Part shown: positions 10,801 through 18,844 of the stretch, piece after piece
Numbering within the stretch: position 1 is the first letter of the stretch
Layout: each line of letters opens with the position of its first letter
From: Rhizobium sp. CF080
Lineage (GTDB): Bacteria; Pseudomonadota; Alphaproteobacteria; Rhizobiales; Rhizobiaceae
Assembly: GCF_000282095.2 (NCBI RefSeq)
Contig: NZ_AKKC02000002.1
Coordinates: 868,001-932,000 of the forward strand
Reading direction: 5' to 3'
DNA: 64,000 bases
Position numbers and translations under genes: made by a program
Notes under the pieces: generated by a model
The model's database searches: none
What the model was told of the DNA's origin: nothing
What the model saw: only the letters and a program-made list of their open reading frames with translations

Positions 10801-12598
10801 GCAATTCCATGTCGTGGAGGACGACTTGGCGGCGGTCGTTCTCCGGCCCGGCCTGGATTTCGAACGTCTGCTCGCTGACGGCGTGGAAACCGAGATTTTC
10901 GAGAAGCGGGACGCGGCGGGAGAGCGACAGATGCCGCTCCCTGTGGAAGATCTTCAGCGACACGGTGTTGGCGGGATCGCCGGGGCGGCGATAGAAGGCG
11001 ATGCGGATCGTCTCGCCGGCAGCGCAAGCGGCGATGTCCGGCAGGTCGGCGAAGGTTTCCTCGGGCGAGAAGGCTTCCTGGAAGGCCCGGGTGACGGAGA
11101 GCCGCGGCCCCTCCTCGGCGAGCGCTGCAAAGCGTTCCTCCCAGGGCGTGGCGATCAGCCGGATCGCTTCCTCGAGCTTGCCCTGCGCGATCCTCGGCGT
11201 CTTGCCGCCGCGCCGGCCGATGATCATGTGGACGCGGGCGACGCCGCCCTCCGGGAAGGCCGGGTAATAGGCGGAGACGTGGCCGTCATAGACCTTGGTC
11301 AGGTAGTCGCCGACCTTTTCGCGGACGAGGGAATTGTAGTCCTCGCGGGGTACGTAGACGATCACCGAGACGAAACGGTCGAAATGGTCGATGCGCGGCA
11401 GAACCCGGACACGGGGACGCTCGCTCAGTTCCATGATCTGCTCGCAGAAGCGGGCCAGCAGATCGACATCGATCTGGAAGAGGTCGTCGCGCGGATAGGA
11501 TTCGAGCGTGTTTTCCAGCATGCGGCCGGAATGGCTGTCGGGGTCGAAGCTGAAATGCTCCTCGATCCGGCCGGCCTTGGCGCGCAGGAGCGGTATATCG
11601 CGAACGGAATGGGTATAGGCGGTTGCCGTGAAAAGGCCGACAACACGCAGTTCGCCGACCACTTCGCCCTTTTCGTCGAAGCGCTTGACGCCGACATAAT
11701 CCATATAGGCGCGGCGGTGGACGACGGACTTCACGTTGGCCTTGGTGACGATCAGGAAATCGGGTCCGTCGAGGAATTCGAGGATTTCCGGCGTTGTCGT
11801 CACCGCGTCCTTGCCCTGGCGCAGGACCAGCACATCCGGATCGGAGAGAATGCCGAGACCGCGGCCCTTGCCGCGTTCGACCTTGGCCTCCGTGCCCTTG
11901 CCGGAATAGACGTATTCGCGCATGCCGAGGAAGGTGAAGTTGTCGTCGCGCAGCCATTCCAGGAAGGCGAGCGCCTCGTCTCGATCGGCCTTGCGGCGGC
12001 TTGCCGAATTGTTGAGCTGCTTGGCGGCGCCGTCGAGGACTTCCAGCATGGAGCCCCAGTCGGTGATCGACAGATGCACCTGGTCGAGGATGTAGCGGAT
12101 GCGCTCGGTCAGCGAAGCCGCCTGTTCCTCGTTGAGGGGCGAAAGATGGATCTGGATGAGGCTCACGTGATGAGCCGGGTTGCCAGGCTGTTCGTTGGAG
12201 CGCAGGACCGGTTCCTTGCCCGGCTCGACGACCAGGATCGGATGGACGGCCATGGTGAGGTCGCGGTGGGTCGCGGTCACCTCGCCCATGACCGAATCGA
12301 ACAGGAAGGGCATGTTGCGGTCGACGACGGTCAGCACCGAGACCGGAATTCCGTCCGGCTCGACACCGGCGACCGGTTCGACCGTGATGTCGGCCCGCAC
12401 CCGCGTCCAGGCCATCAGCCGTTCGGCTGCATGATTGGCGGAGAGCGCCAGCATGTCCGGCGTGTAGCTTTCGAGGTCGTCAGTGCTGGCCCGGCCGAAC
12501 AGGATGAGCGGGTCGAGATGCGGCCCCTTGCTCGCAGCAGCGATCTTGCGCGCGCTTTCGATCTGTTTTTCCCGTTTCGGATTCTGCCTGACGGCCAT
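7832..12598 (-). CDS. gdhB: NAD-specific glutamate dehydrogenase, 180-kDa class
   Basis: Very large (1588 aa) NAD-dependent glutamate dehydrogenase, oxidatively deaminating glutamate to 2-oxoglutarate and ammonia. This class has a long N-terminal half with ACT-like regulatory regions (about residues 1-650), a central catalytic dehydrogenase domain and a C-terminal extension. The substrate-binding motif GGLRWSDR lies near residue 796, followed by KAQQVKNAVIVPVGAKGGF with catalytic-type lysines. The start ATG has a strong GGGGAGAGGG Shine-Dalgarno. The gene is divergent from the pdxY-like kinase. Long open frames on the opposite strand are shadows of its GC-rich codons. The family is often annotated gdhB or gdhZ. 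Confidence 0.96.
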   Translation of the reverse strand: MAVRQNPKREKQIESARKIAAASKGPHLDPLILFGRASTDDLESYTPDMLALSANHAAERLMAWTRVRADITVEPVAGVEPDGIPVSVLTVVDRNMPFLFDSVMGEVTATHRDLTMAVHPILVVEPGKEPVLRSNEQPGNPAHHVSLIQIHLSPLNEEQAASLTERIRYILDQVHLSITDWGSMLEVLDGAAKQLNNSASRRKADRDEALAFLEWLRDDNFTFLGMREYVYSGKGTEAKVERGKGRGLGILSDPDVLVLRQGKDAVTTTPEILEFLDGPDFLIVTKANVKSVVHRRAYMDYVGVKRFDEKGEVVGELRVVGLFTATAYTHSVRDIPLLRAKAGRIEEHFSFDPDSHSGRMLENTLESYPRDDLFQIDVDLLARFCEQIMELSERPRVRVLPRIDHFDRFVSVIVYVPREDYNSLVREKVGDYLTKVYDGHVSAYYPAFPEGGVARVHMIIGRRGGKTPRIAQGKLEEAIRLIATPWEERFAALAEEGPRLSVTRAFQEAFSPEETFADLPDIAACAAGETIRIAFYRRPGDPANTVSLKIFHRERHLSLSRRVPLLENLGFHAVSEQTFEIQAGPENDRRQVVLHDMELQLGDGREVDLAREGLALEEAFLSAFEGLIDNDGFNRLVLLAGLSAREVTVLRAYSRYLRQTGIVYSQTYIADTLVKYPAISAAIFRLFRDGFDPKIGEKARVKKLTDHHAEIEEALGNVPNLDEDRTLRRFVNAVDATLRTNYFQRDANGAPHRMFAFKLDPKLLDSLPEPRPFREIFVYGTEVEGLHMRFGKVARGGLRWSDRGEDYRTEILGLVKAQQVKNAVIVPVGAKGGFFPKMLPPASSRDAFFNAGKEAYKTFIRTLLSITDNIVGADIVGPPDTIRIDGDDPYFVVAADKGTATFSDTANGLAQEAGFWLDDAFASGGSAGYDHKKMGITARGAWEAVKRHFREKDVDIQTTPFTVAGVGDMSGDVFGNGMLLSRKIRLLAAFDHRDIVIDPDPDIEKSFAERERMFALPRSSWQDYDKSTLSEGAMIISRSEKSVKLTKQAAAAIGIDKTTATPFEIMTAILKSPVDLLWFGGIGTYIKAASETDAEVGDRANDPIRITAAEVRASVIGEGANLGMTQKGRIAYSLNGGRCNSDAIDNSAGVNSSDVEVNIKVALNPAMQDGRLTRDKRNQLLASMTEEVGHLVLRNNYLQPLSISLTERKGTGNREELSRLMSVMESQGQLNRKVETLPDDVELAERYASGRPLTRPEIGVLLSYSKIVLFDALIESSLPDDPYFSAVLKAYFPAKMQKVYAADIQSHRLHREIVATALANEAINRGGPGFVQQMSDMTGATAANVVKAAFLARDGFELPKLWAEIDALDGKIPGQVQNDLYARTTETFAEATRLILQTQVGSGDMDGAMSRLKAAIKGLRSSLASGDFVETAARAAELEAQGIPASLAREILLLSTLVLVPEIMLIADRTGETMARATESYFAVTETFRVNRLIGAGDRITTSEHYESLALSRSLQQLASARRDIVIAALTAHPKEKKPLEAWVGGDRMRVNRIGAELVTLSESGELTLPKITVAAGLLSDLAHGRAM

Positions 12599-12772
12599 GT
12601 CCCTCTCCCCTTTTGCGTGTTCGGACCGAATAAATCAGATTTATGTCATCATGCGGCAACGTGGCTGATCCATGTCAGTCAACACTACACGTTTCATTCT
12701 TCCGTGAAGCCTTGTTGACATGCGGCGACGAAGAAACGATCAACAGGGCCACCGTAGCCGGAAGTCAGTCTC

Positions 12773-13645
12773 ATGCAGGATACCAGCAGTGCCGTCCTCG
12801 TCATCTCCAGCCATGTCGTGCGCGGCTCGGTCGGCAATCGTGCCGCCGTCTTCGCGCTCGAGACGCTTGGATTTCCCGTCTGGGCAATGCCGACCGTCGT
12901 CCTCCCCTGGCATCCCGGTCATGGGCCTTCTACGCGGCTGACCTTCCCCGAATCAGATTTCGACAAGGCTATAGACGATCTTATTCGCGCGCCATGGTTG
13001 GGAGAAGTGAAGGCGGTGCTGACCGGCTATTTCGGCAATGCCGCCCAGCCGCGTTCGGTGGCGCGGCTCATTCGCGCGCTGAAGGAGAAGAACCCGGACC
13101 TTCTTTATGTCTGCGATCCGGTCATGGGCGATCTCGGCGGGCTCTATATTCCGCAGCCGACGGCAGAAGCCATCCGCGACGAACTCATACCGCTCGCGAC
13201 GATCGCCACTCCGAACCGCTACGAGCTCGCCTGGCTTTCCGGCGCGCCGCTCGAGACCAACAACGATATCATGGATGCCGCGATCGCGCTCGGGCCGCCG
13301 CGCATCCTGGTGACCTCGGCCGTGCCGATGATGACGGGCGGCACCGGCAATCTCTACCTGACCGGCAAACATGCGCTGCTGGCCGAACACCGGCTGATCG
13401 ACAATCCGCCGAACGGGCTCGGCGATCTTCTGGGAGCCCTGTTTCTCGCACGAATCCTTGCCGGCATGGACGAGGAAAAGGCGCTGCAGCTGGCAACGGC
13501 GAGCGTTTTCGAGATTCTTGCGCGCACGGCCAAGCGCGGTGGCGACGAGCTGACGCTGGAGACCGACGCGTCTAGCCTCTCTACACCCATGGCGATGGTC
13601 CAGATGCGCCGGCTCGTGCATCCCTTGCAGCGGACCAAGCGGTAA
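12773..13645 (+). CDS. pdxY: Pyridoxal kinase (PdxY/PdxK family)
   Basis: Ribokinase-fold kinase of 290 aa that phosphorylates pyridoxal in vitamin B6 salvage. The N-terminus (VLVISSHVVRGSVGNRAAVFALETLG) matches the pyridoxal-kinase substrate region. DPVMGDLGGLYI (about residue 117) is the central family motif, and the C-terminal anion-hole/catalytic stretch is NPPNGLGDLLGALFLA, with the catalytic Asp in GLGD rather than the more usual GTGD. The ATG has a GGAAG Shine-Dalgarno 8 bases upstream. Hydroxymethylpyrimidine kinases are more distant alternatives. It is divergent from gdhB across a 174-base spacer. Confidence 0.9.
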   Translation: MQDTSSAVLVISSHVVRGSVGNRAAVFALETLGFPVWAMPTVVLPWHPGHGPSTRLTFPESDFDKAIDDLIRAPWLGEVKAVLTGYFGNAAQPRSVARLIRALKEKNPDLLYVCDPVMGDLGGLYIPQPTAEAIRDELIPLATIATPNRYELAWLSGAPLETNNDIMDAAIALGPPRILVTSAVPMMTGGTGNLYLTGKHALLAEHRLIDNPPNGLGDLLGALFLARILAGMDEEKALQLATASVFEILARTAKRGGDELTLETDASSLSTPMAMVQMRRLVHPLQRTKR

Positions 13646-13679
13646 TCGGCCTGCGGAGTTCGCAGATGCACAATGGGCG

Positions 13680-13706
13680 TTGATCTTCGCTCGGCGGCGC
13701 TATAAT
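13680..13706 (+). promoter_or_regulatory. Possible promoter close to the carbonic anhydrase start
   Basis: TTGATC at 13680-13685 and a perfect TATAAT at 13701-13706 with 15-base spacing, shorter than ideal. Initiation would fall around 13713, leaving only a few untranslated bases before the ATG at 13716. Confidence 0.3.
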
Positions 13707-13715
13707 CGTTGCTCC

Positions 13716-14390
13716 ATGACGGATTTTCCTGACAGACTTCTGGCGGGCTACCGCAACTTCATGAGCGGTCGCTATAGTGACGAACGCGAACGTTACCGCG
13801 TGCTGGCGGACAGGGGGCAAAAGCCCCACACGCTGCTGATTGCCTGTTGCGACTCCCGTGCCGCGCCTGAGACAATTTTCGACTGCGGGCCCGGAGAAAT
13901 GTTCGTGGTGCGCAACGTTGCCAACATGGTGCCGCGCTACGAGCCCGACGGGCAGTTCCACGGCACGTCGGCGGCGATCGAATATGCCGTTCAGGTGCTT
14001 GAGATTGACAATATCGTGGTGATGGGCCATGGCCGCTGCGGCGGCATTCAGGCGGCGCTCGATCCCTCCATGAAGCCGCTGTCGCCGGGGGATTTCATCG
14101 GCAAGTGGATGGGGCTGGTCAGGCCCGCCGCCGAGCAGATCCAGAACAACGAATTCATGACGCAGGCCGAACGCCAGACCGCACTGGAGCGGGTCTCGAT
14201 CCGCAATTCGATCGCCAATCTGCAGACGTTTCCCTTTGTTCGCAAACTCGACGAAGAGGGAAAACTCGGCATTCACGGCGCCTGGTTCGACATTTCGACC
14301 GGCGAGCTCTGGATCATGGACAGCAAGGGCGATTTCGTCCGTCCGGATCTTACCGAACCGCCTGAACAGGCCGAGCAGGAGTCGGCCTGA
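13716..14390 (+). CDS. Beta-class carbonic anhydrase
   Basis: Zinc enzyme interconverting CO2 and bicarbonate. The protein of 224 aa shows all beta-class zinc ligands: Cys45 in IACCDSR with the Asp46-x-Arg48 dyad, His105 and Cys108 in GHGRCGG. The FHGTSAAIEYAVQVL helix and the C-terminal HGAWFDISTGEL are also typical. I start at ATG 13716 (MTDFPDRLLAGYRNF), as the family does; the open frame continues 12 codons upstream without similarity. No clear Shine-Dalgarno is present, in line with a short or absent leader. No signal peptide, so cytoplasmic. It converges with the transglycosylase gene, 37 bases apart. Confidence 0.95.
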   Translation: MTDFPDRLLAGYRNFMSGRYSDERERYRVLADRGQKPHTLLIACCDSRAAPETIFDCGPGEMFVVRNVANMVPRYEPDGQFHGTSAAIEYAVQVLEIDNIVVMGHGRCGGIQAALDPSMKPLSPGDFIGKWMGLVRPAAEQIQNNEFMTQAERQTALERVSIRNSIANLQTFPFVRKLDEEGKLGIHGAWFDISTGELWIMDSKGDFVRPDLTEPPEQAEQESA

Positions 14391-14427
14391 ATTTCTTCAG
14401 GTGAAGTAGGCTTGTCGGCTGCCGGGC

Positions 14428-15240
14428 TTATTGGCCGTCGATCTGCGCGCCCATATAGGCGATCGCCTGCTGATATACGGTTGCGGCGTTCCAGCCCTGG
14501 ATGGCAACGAAGTTCGGCTGGCCCGGCTGGTAGCCGGCGCCCGGCCTCCAGCCGTGTCCTTTCAGAAAATTGGCGGTCGAGGCAAGTGCATCGGCACGCG
14601 AGCGGACCATGTCGATATGACCGTCGCCGTCGCCATCGGCGCCGTACCGGATGACGTTCAGCGGCAGGAACTGGGTCTGGCCGATCTCGCCATGGGCAGC
14701 GCCGCGGGCGGTGACGCTCAGATCGCCTCGGCCGACAAGCTGAAGGGCCGCGTAGAGCTGCTCGGTGAAATAAGCGGAGCGTCGGCAATCGTAAGCGAGC
14801 GTCGCGACAGCGGAAAGCGTATGCTGATCGCCCATGAAGCTGCCGAAACCGGTTTCCATGCCCCAGATGGCGATGATCGGACCGGCCGGCACGCCGAAGC
14901 GGCGCTCGATCGATGCGAAGAGGGCGGCATTACCAGACTTCATGCCCTTGCCGCGGGAGATGATGGCAGCCCCGCCGCGCTTCTTCATGAATTCGTCGAA
15001 GGAAAGCTTGAAACTTTTCTGGCCGCGATCGGCGCTGATGGTCGGGCGATTGTAGGAGACGCTCGAGAAAGCCTTTTCGACGACGGAAGGGTTGACGCCG
15101 CTCGCAGGCGCTACCCGCTTGAACTCGTCGACCCAGCGGTCGAAGCCGGATGCATCGTTGCCGCATTGGAGCGCGGCAAACGCCGGACTAGCGGTCATGA
15201 AACCGGTTGCGATCAATCCTGCCAGCAAAATCTTCTTCAT
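14428..15240 (-). CDS. Lytic murein transglycosylase, MltB family
   Basis: Periplasmic peptidoglycan-cleaving enzyme of 270 aa. A Sec signal peptide covers about residues 1-22 (MKKILLAGLIATGFMTASPAFA). The SLT_2 domain follows with catalytic Glu129 in AIWGMETGFGSF, then ATLAYDCRR and the GEIGQTQFLPLNV block. There is no lipobox, so it is probably soluble or bound by another means. I choose the ATG at 15238-15240 because it starts the signal peptide; the upstream open frame (to 15339) adds an unlikely 33 residues. The PG-binding domain found in longer relatives is absent. It converges with the carbonic anhydrase gene. Confidence 0.92.
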   Translation of the reverse strand: MKKILLAGLIATGFMTASPAFAALQCGNDASGFDRWVDEFKRVAPASGVNPSVVEKAFSSVSYNRPTISADRGQKSFKLSFDEFMKKRGGAAIISRGKGMKSGNAALFASIERRFGVPAGPIIAIWGMETGFGSFMGDQHTLSAVATLAYDCRRSAYFTEQLYAALQLVGRGDLSVTARGAAHGEIGQTQFLPLNVIRYGADGDGDGHIDMVRSRADALASTANFLKGHGWRPGAGYQPGQPNFVAIQGWNAATVYQQAIAYMGAQIDGQ

Positions 15241-15379
15241 GCGGTCAAACCCGTCCCGAGAGCCGAATCGCTTAAGCCAGAAGCGTCCGGATAATGTGCT
15301 TTGTTTCGGCCTTATGGCGGTGGCTGCGGACAATCGCAACTCACCCGTTCATGAATAGTTCGTGATATAGGTGATTCGA

Positions 15380-15412
15380 AAGAAAGACCCCGCCATTTCT
15401 GACGGGGTTTCT
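15380..15412 (-). terminator. Rho-independent terminator of asd
   Basis: Read on the minus strand: stem ACCCCG/CGGGGT (15387-15392 and 15403-15408), extended by mismatched pairs, then the T-rich tract CTTTCTTTC. It lies 31 bases beyond the asd stop. Confidence 0.8.
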
Positions 15413-15443
15413 ATCGGAACATGCTTAATAAATTTATTATTTA

Positions 15444-16478
15444 TCAGGCAGCAACCTTGCGCGGCTTGATCAGGCCGCGATTGACGAGCAATTCGGCGAT
15501 CTGGATGGCGTTGAGTGCTGCGCCCTTGCGGAGGTTGTCGGAAACGACCCAGATATTGAGGCCGTTTTCCACCGTCGCATCCTCGCGGATACGGGAAATG
15601 TAGGTGGCATCCTCACCGGCGCATTCGTAAGGCGTGATGTAGCCGCCGTTCTCGTGCTTGTCGATGACGAGGCAGCCCGGAGCTTCGCGGAGAATATCGC
15701 GGGCCTGGTCGGCGGTGATCTCGTTTTCGAACTCGATATTGACCGATTCCGAATGGCCGATGAAGACCGGAACGCGCACGGCCGTGCAGGTGACCCTGAT
15801 CTTCGGGTCGAGCATCTTCTTGGTTTCGGCCAGAACCTTCCACTCTTCCTTCGTATATCCGTCCTCCATGAAGACATCGATATGCGGGATGACGTTGAAG
15901 GCGATACGCTTGGTGAACTTCTTTGCTTCGACCGGATCGGCGACGAAGACGGCGCGAGTCTGGGTAAAGAGTTCGTCCATGCCTTCCTTGCCGGCACCGG
16001 AAACCGACTGGTAGGTCGAGACGACGACGCGCTTGATCTTGGCGAAGTCGTGCAGCGGCTTCAGGGCGACGACGAGCTGAGCAGTCGAGCAATTCGGGTT
16101 GGCGATGATATTGCGCTTGGTGAAACCGGAGATCGCATCCGGGTTCACTTCCGGAACGATCAACGGAACGTCCTGATCGTAACGCCAGGCGGAAGAGTTA
16201 TCGATGACGACGCAGCCCTGGGCGCCGATCTTCGGCGACCACTTCTTGGAGACCTCGCCTCCCGCCGACATCAGGCAGATATCGGTGTCGGAGAAATCGT
16301 AGTTTTCGAGGTTTGACACCTTCAGCGTCCGGTCGCCGAACGAAACCTCGGTTCCCTGGCTACGGGCGGATGCCAGCGCCACGACTTCGTCCACCGGGAA
16401 GCCGCGCTCGGAAAGGATCGTCAGCATTTCCCTGCCGACATTGCCGGTTGCACCGGCGACTGCGATCTTGAAACCCAT
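15444..16478 (-). CDS. asd: Aspartate-semialdehyde dehydrogenase
   Basis: NADPH-dependent conversion of aspartyl phosphate to aspartate semialdehyde, the branch point to lysine/DAP, threonine and methionine. The chain is 344 aa. The N-terminal NADP-binding motif is VAGATGNVGREML (residues 6-19), and catalytic Cys130 is in ANPNCSTAQLV. The substrate region includes SVSGAGKEGMDEL. I start at the ATG at 16476-16478, with a GAAAGAGAG Shine-Dalgarno; upstream in-frame codons give a non-family extension. A strong terminator follows, so it is probably monocistronic. Confidence 0.97.
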   Translation of the reverse strand: MGFKIAVAGATGNVGREMLTILSERGFPVDEVVALASARSQGTEVSFGDRTLKVSNLENYDFSDTDICLMSAGGEVSKKWSPKIGAQGCVVIDNSSAWRYDQDVPLIVPEVNPDAISGFTKRNIIANPNCSTAQLVVALKPLHDFAKIKRVVVSTYQSVSGAGKEGMDELFTQTRAVFVADPVEAKKFTKRIAFNVIPHIDVFMEDGYTKEEWKVLAETKKMLDPKIRVTCTAVRVPVFIGHSESVNIEFENEITADQARDILREAPGCLVIDKHENGGYITPYECAGEDATYISRIREDATVENGLNIWVVSDNLRKGAALNAIQIAELLVNRGLIKPRKVAA

Positions 16479-16588
16479 TTTTTGCTCTCTTTCTGTCTCT
16501 CCTCGTTTCCGGTGAGGGGGAAACCGCGGTTGAATTCGCGGAATTCCTTGTCCCCGGCCATCCGGGGAGAGAGCGGCGGCCAGAGACG

Positions 16589-16708
16589 TCAGACGGTTTT
16601 CGTCGTCGTTTTGGCCTTGGTTTTGGAGAAAGCGGAAAAACACGCCCGCTGCGCAGCTTGGATAGCCGGCAGTGCGGAGGCAGCGATATTGAATTCGCAG
16701 GCGCGCAT
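16589..16708 (-). CDS. Possible 39-aa small protein
   Basis: Short frame preceded by GGGAAG 8 bases before its ATG (16706-16708). The product is Ala-rich in the middle and ends in a Lys/Thr tail (TKAKTTTKTV). I do not recognise a family. It lies upstream of asd on the same strand and could instead be leader sequence. Only the Shine-Dalgarno and the complete frame support it; comparison with other rhizobia would decide. Confidence 0.3.
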   Translation of the reverse strand: MRACEFNIAASALPAIQAAQRACFSAFSKTKAKTTTKTV

Positions 16709-16983
16709 GTGGGTGTCTTCCCGTTCGCGAAGCTGTTTAGAAGATTTTTGCAACGAGTCAAGCGATGGCTGACTCGGGCGCTGCGTTGCATTGCCCTCAT
16801 TCCGCGCCGCAGCATTCATCCTGCACGGCAGGCGCGATATTAGACGAAAGTCATAATCCCAAAGCATCCCTCTTCTTGAGCCTTGAATTCTGTCAATCTG
16901 CGACAATGCGTTGCCGCATCCAAGTCCAGGAGGGAACGGGCTGGGAGCCGGTACGCGAGTTTCATTCTTGAGGGAGGACGACA
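16709..16983. other. Intergenic region upstream of asd and the MHS symporter
   Basis: Together with 16479-16588, this is a 505-base divergent spacer whose only candidate gene is the 39-aa frame. A strong Shine-Dalgarno (GGGAGG near 16971-16976) serves the symporter. CTTGAA at 16882-16887 could be a -35 element, but no good -10 follows. No RNA structure was recognised. Confidence 0.4.
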
Positions 16984-18681
16984 ATGGCAAATGTCGCAAC
17001 TGCGATTGACACCAGAACCAAGCCGATGACGGCCGAGGAGCGGAAGGTGATTATCGCCTCCTCGCTCGGCACCGTCTTCGAATGGTATGATTTCTATTTG
17101 TATGGAACGCTGGCTGCAATCATCGGCAAGCAGTTCTTCTCGCAGTTTCCGCCGGCAACGCAGGCGATCTTCGCCCTGCTGACCTTTGCCGCCGGCTTCC
17201 TTGTCCGCCCCTTCGGCGCACTGGTTTTCGGTCGGCTCGGCGATCTCGTCGGCCGCAAATACACCTTCCTTCTCACCATCCTGATCATGGGTCTGTCGAC
17301 CTTCGCGGTCGGCCTTCTGCCGAGCTACGATCAGATCGGTGTCGCCGCACCCATCATTCTCGTCGCACTGCGCATGGCTCAGGGCTTGGCGCTTGGCGGT
17401 GAATATGGCGGCGCGGTGGTTTATGTCGCCGAACATTCGCCCCGCAACAGGCGTGGTTTCTACACGGCCTGGATCCAGACGACGGCCACGATGGGTCTGC
17501 TGCTGTCGCTTTTCGTCATCGTGACCTTGCGCATCAATCTCGGTGAGGAGGCATTCCAGACCACGCAGAAGATCTTCTTCGGTCTCCAGGGCGGATGGCG
17601 TATTCCCTTCCTCCTGTCGATCATCCTGCTCATCATCTCGATCTACATTCGTCTGCAGATGAATGAATCACCGCTCTTCAAGAAAATGAAGGAGGAAGGC
17701 ACTCAGTCCAAGGCGCCACTGTCGGAAGCTTTCGGTAACTGGGGGAATGGCAAGATCGTGCTGATCGCGTTGTTCGGCCTCGTGGTCGGCCAGGCGGTCG
17801 TCTGGTATACGGGACAGTTCTACGCCCTGTTCTTCCTGCAGACTGTGCTGAAGATCGACCTTTTGACAGCCAACGTGCTGATCGCCTGGGCGTTGATCAT
17901 CGCAACACCCTTCTTCCTGGTGTTTGGCTCTCTTTCTGACCGGATCGGAAGGAAGCCGGTGATCCTGGCGGGCTGCCTTCTCGCGGCAGCAACTTACTTC
18001 CCTCTGTTCAGCGCCCTGACAACGGCGGCCAACCCGACCTATTCCAAGGCGATCGAAACCGTCAAGGCTGAAGTCAGGGCCGATCCCGCCACCTGCGGTT
18101 CCCTGTTCGACCCGGTCGGCATCCGCACCTTCACGACGCCTTGCGACGTGATGCGCCGCACCATGTCGACGCAGGCTTTCCGCTACACGCTGGTGGACGC
18201 GCCTGCGGGCTCTCCGGCCCAACTCGTCGTTAATGGCGGAGCACCGATATCCTTCACCGATGCCGCAGCCTTCAGTGCGGCGCTCGGCCCGGCTATGGTT
18301 GCGGCTGGCTATCCGGCGGCAAACGACCCGGCCAAGGTTAAGGTCAGCGGCTTCTTCTCCGCCCTGGCTAACGGTCAATCGTTGACGATCATCGCGATCC
18401 TGACGATCATGGTGATCTACGTCACCATCGTCTACGGCCCGATCGCTGCCGCCCTGGTCGAGTTCTTCCCGACCCGCATTCGCTATACGGCCATGTCCCT
18501 GCCTTACCACATCGGTAACGGCTGGTTCGGTGGCCTCCTGCCGGCCACGTCCTTCGCGATCGTCGCCTCTACCGGCGATATTTTCGCAGGACTCTGGTAT
18601 CCCGTCATCTTCGCACTTTTGACGGTCGTAATCGGCCTGCTGTTCGTCCGCGAGAAACGGGACGTCGATCTCGCTCACTGA
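16984..18681 (+). CDS. MFS metabolite:H+ symporter (MHS family) with large central insert
   Basis: Transporter of 565 aa with twelve predicted membrane segments. It has the MHS signatures SSLGTVFEWYDFYLYG (about residues 26-41), the RPFGALVFGRLGDLVGRK loop (about 78-95) and GGEYGGAVVYVAEH (about 138-151), as in ProP, KgtP and citrate-type symporters. The C-terminal half has FGSLSDRIGRKP. An insert of roughly 100 residues (about 355-455), with several Cys and Ala-rich stretches, sits between membrane segments and is absent from ProP or KgtP. Substrate is unknown; organic acid or osmolyte uptake is usual for the family. Strong GGGAGG Shine-Dalgarno; terminator directly after. Confidence 0.9.
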   Translation: MANVATAIDTRTKPMTAEERKVIIASSLGTVFEWYDFYLYGTLAAIIGKQFFSQFPPATQAIFALLTFAAGFLVRPFGALVFGRLGDLVGRKYTFLLTILIMGLSTFAVGLLPSYDQIGVAAPIILVALRMAQGLALGGEYGGAVVYVAEHSPRNRRGFYTAWIQTTATMGLLLSLFVIVTLRINLGEEAFQTTQKIFFGLQGGWRIPFLLSIILLIISIYIRLQMNESPLFKKMKEEGTQSKAPLSEAFGNWGNGKIVLIALFGLVVGQAVVWYTGQFYALFFLQTVLKIDLLTANVLIAWALIIATPFFLVFGSLSDRIGRKPVILAGCLLAAATYFPLFSALTTAANPTYSKAIETVKAEVRADPATCGSLFDPVGIRTFTTPCDVMRRTMSTQAFRYTLVDAPAGSPAQLVVNGGAPISFTDAAAFSAALGPAMVAAGYPAANDPAKVKVSGFFSALANGQSLTIIAILTIMVIYVTIVYGPIAAALVEFFPTRIRYTAMSLPYHIGNGWFGGLLPATSFAIVASTGDIFAGLWYPVIFALLTVVIGLLFVREKRDVDLAH

Positions 18682-18696
18682 GGCAAGATCTGCAGA

Positions 18697-18739
18697 TAAA
18701 AAAGGGGCCTGGTACAATGTGCCGGGCCCTTATATTTTT
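18697..18739 (+). terminator. Rho-independent terminator of the MHS symporter
   Basis: GC-rich hairpin: AAGGGGCCTGGTAC pairs imperfectly with GTGCCGGGCCCTT, followed by ATATTTTTG, 16 bases after the stop codon. Confidence 0.8.
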
Positions 18740-18844
18740 GAAGGTTCTTATGGAATTCGAGCCAGTATCTTTGATCCGGCACTTACGCTTCGGCTTAATG
18801 ATGCTCCGGAATCCTTGCCGTTTTGCGCGACGCGCCTTGAGTGT

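Noticed and set aside
8669..12718. Long open frames on the plus strand opposite gdhB (8669-10312 and 10814-12718)
   Set aside because: The translated sequences are low-complexity shadows of GC-rich codons in NAD-GDH; no family features or ribosome sites, and the minus-strand protein is unmistakable.
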